This document shows positions 63,533 to 64,000 of a stretch of DNA of 64,000 nucleotides, one piece after another. The stretch spans positions 186,001-250,000 of the forward strand of contig NZ_FNIQ01000004.1 in assembly GCF_900104025.1 (NCBI RefSeq), read 5' to 3'. This DNA is from Geodermatophilus sp. DSM 45219. GTDB taxonomy: Bacteria; Actinomycetota; Actinomycetes; Mycobacteriales; Geodermatophilaceae. A program made the position numbers and the translations under genes. Under the pieces are notes generated by a model. That model did no database searches. It saw nothing but the letters and a program-made list of their open reading frames with translations, and was not told the origin of the DNA. Numbering within the stretch: position 1 is the first letter of the stretch; the number at the start of each line of letters is the position of its first letter.

Positions 63533-64000
63533 GTGGCACGAATCGGTGAGAGCGGTGACCTGCTCAAGTGCTCGTTCTGCGGGAAGAGCCAGAAGCAGGT
63601 CAAGAAGCTCATCGCTGGCCCCGGGGTCTACATCTGCGACGAGTGCATCGACCTCTGCAACGAGATCATCGAGGAAGAGCTCTCGGAGTCGTCGGACCTG
63701 AAGTTCGACGAGCTGCCGAAGCCCAAGGAGATCCACGACTTCCTCGAGCAGTACGTCATCGGCCAGGACAAGGCCAAGCGTGCGCTCTCCGTCGCGGTCT
63801 ACAACCACTACAAGCGGGTGCAGGCCGGCGGCGCGGGCAGCCGCGACGACTCCGTCGAGCTGGCCAAGTCCAACATCCTGCTGATGGGCCCGACCGGCTG
63901 CGGCAAGACCCACCTCGCGCAGACCCTGGCCCGGATGCTCAACGTCCCCTTCGCGATCGCCGACGCGACCGCCCTCACCGAGGCCGGCTACGTCGGGGAG
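63533..64000 (+). CDS. clpX: ClpX ATPase, N-terminal part (runs off the window)
   Basis: Begins at GTG 63533 with GGAGGTCA upstream. The first 155 residues are visible: the N-terminal zinc domain ([11 protein letters not shown] ... CDECIDLC, two CxxC pairs), then [28 protein letters not shown] and Walker [18 protein letters not shown]. It is the unfoldase that feeds ClpP1P2. The gene is cut by the right edge of the window. Confidence 0.97.
   Translation, partial: MARIGESGDLLKCSFCGKSQKQVKKLIAGPGVYICDECIDLCNEIIEEELSESSDLKFDELPKPKEIHDFLEQYVIGQDKAKRALSVAVYNHYKRVQAGGAGSRDDSVELAKSNILLMGPTGCGKTHLAQTLARMLNVPFAIADATALTEAGYVGE

Overview
The window is very GC-rich throughout and looks like an actinobacterial chromosome. 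The right end carries the usual actinobacterial block tRNA-Gly, tRNA-Pro, tig, clpP1, clpP2, clpX. GTG starts and 1-4 bp stop/start overlaps are frequent. A genus cannot be proven from sequence alone; Geodermatophilaceae or a relative is a reasonable guess.

Layout. (1) About 0.2-12.9 kb, plus strand: a tightly overlapping type IV secretion / conjugation operon (ParA-like ATPase, pilin-like VirB2, VirB8/TcpC-like, VirB6/TrbL-like, VirB3/VirB4N-like, VirB4, cell-wall hydrolase, VirD4 coupling protein and four accessory genes). Its MobF relaxase, fused to a helicase and a TOPRIM primase-like domain, lies at 17.5-23.0 kb on the minus strand with a candidate oriT just upstream. Together these make an integrative conjugative element (ICE) whose left end and integrase are outside the window. 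(2) 12.9-33.6 kb: the ICE cargo is a defence island arranged around the relaxase. It holds two unknown genes with a zinc-ribbon-like motif, a PD-(D/E)XK nuclease, a TIGR02391 protein, an AbiJ-NTD3/Abi-C protein, a reverse transcriptase plus HEPN pair, a SIR2-APAZ plus short Argonaute (SPARSA) pair with a downstream unknown gene, and a Gabija-like pair (OLD nuclease plus UvrD helicase). An IS3-family element sits at the right edge.

(3) 35.3-52.0 kb: a second island bounded by an exact 47-bp direct repeat of the 3' half of tRNA-Gly(TCC) (35315-35361 and 51993-52039). Inside it, two copies of a tmRNA (ssrA) 3' end at 36.0 and 49.2 kb enclose a catabolic operon, so at least two layers of integration are recorded. 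The operon (45978 down to 36613, with a divergent IclR regulator) encodes a two-component phenol-type hydroxylase and a guaiacol O-demethylase (GcoA/GcoB), both giving catechol. Catechol 1,2-dioxygenase, muconate cycloisomerase, muconolactone isomerase and enol-lactonase then give 3-oxoadipate. The operon also has an EthD-like protein, an NTF2/SnoaL-like protein and a RibF paralogue that may supply FAD. The island ends with pseudogenes, a LuxR-type regulator and a PAS-GGDEF-EAL protein with a degenerate GGDEF motif.

(4) 52.3-60 kb: a zinc-limitation block. Cysteine-free ribosomal proteins L32 and L31 (type B), a CobW-like protein with a degenerate P-loop and a thioredoxin-like [2Fe-2S] protein follow one Zur-like inverted repeat. 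A Fur/Zur repressor gene and a complete NikA/Opp-type ABC importer behind a perfect 7-1-7 Zur-box palindrome lie next to it. (5) 60.0-64.0 kb: conserved housekeeping genes tRNA-Pro(TGG), tig, clpP1, clpP2 and the start of clpX. No rRNA, CRISPR array or integrase gene was seen.
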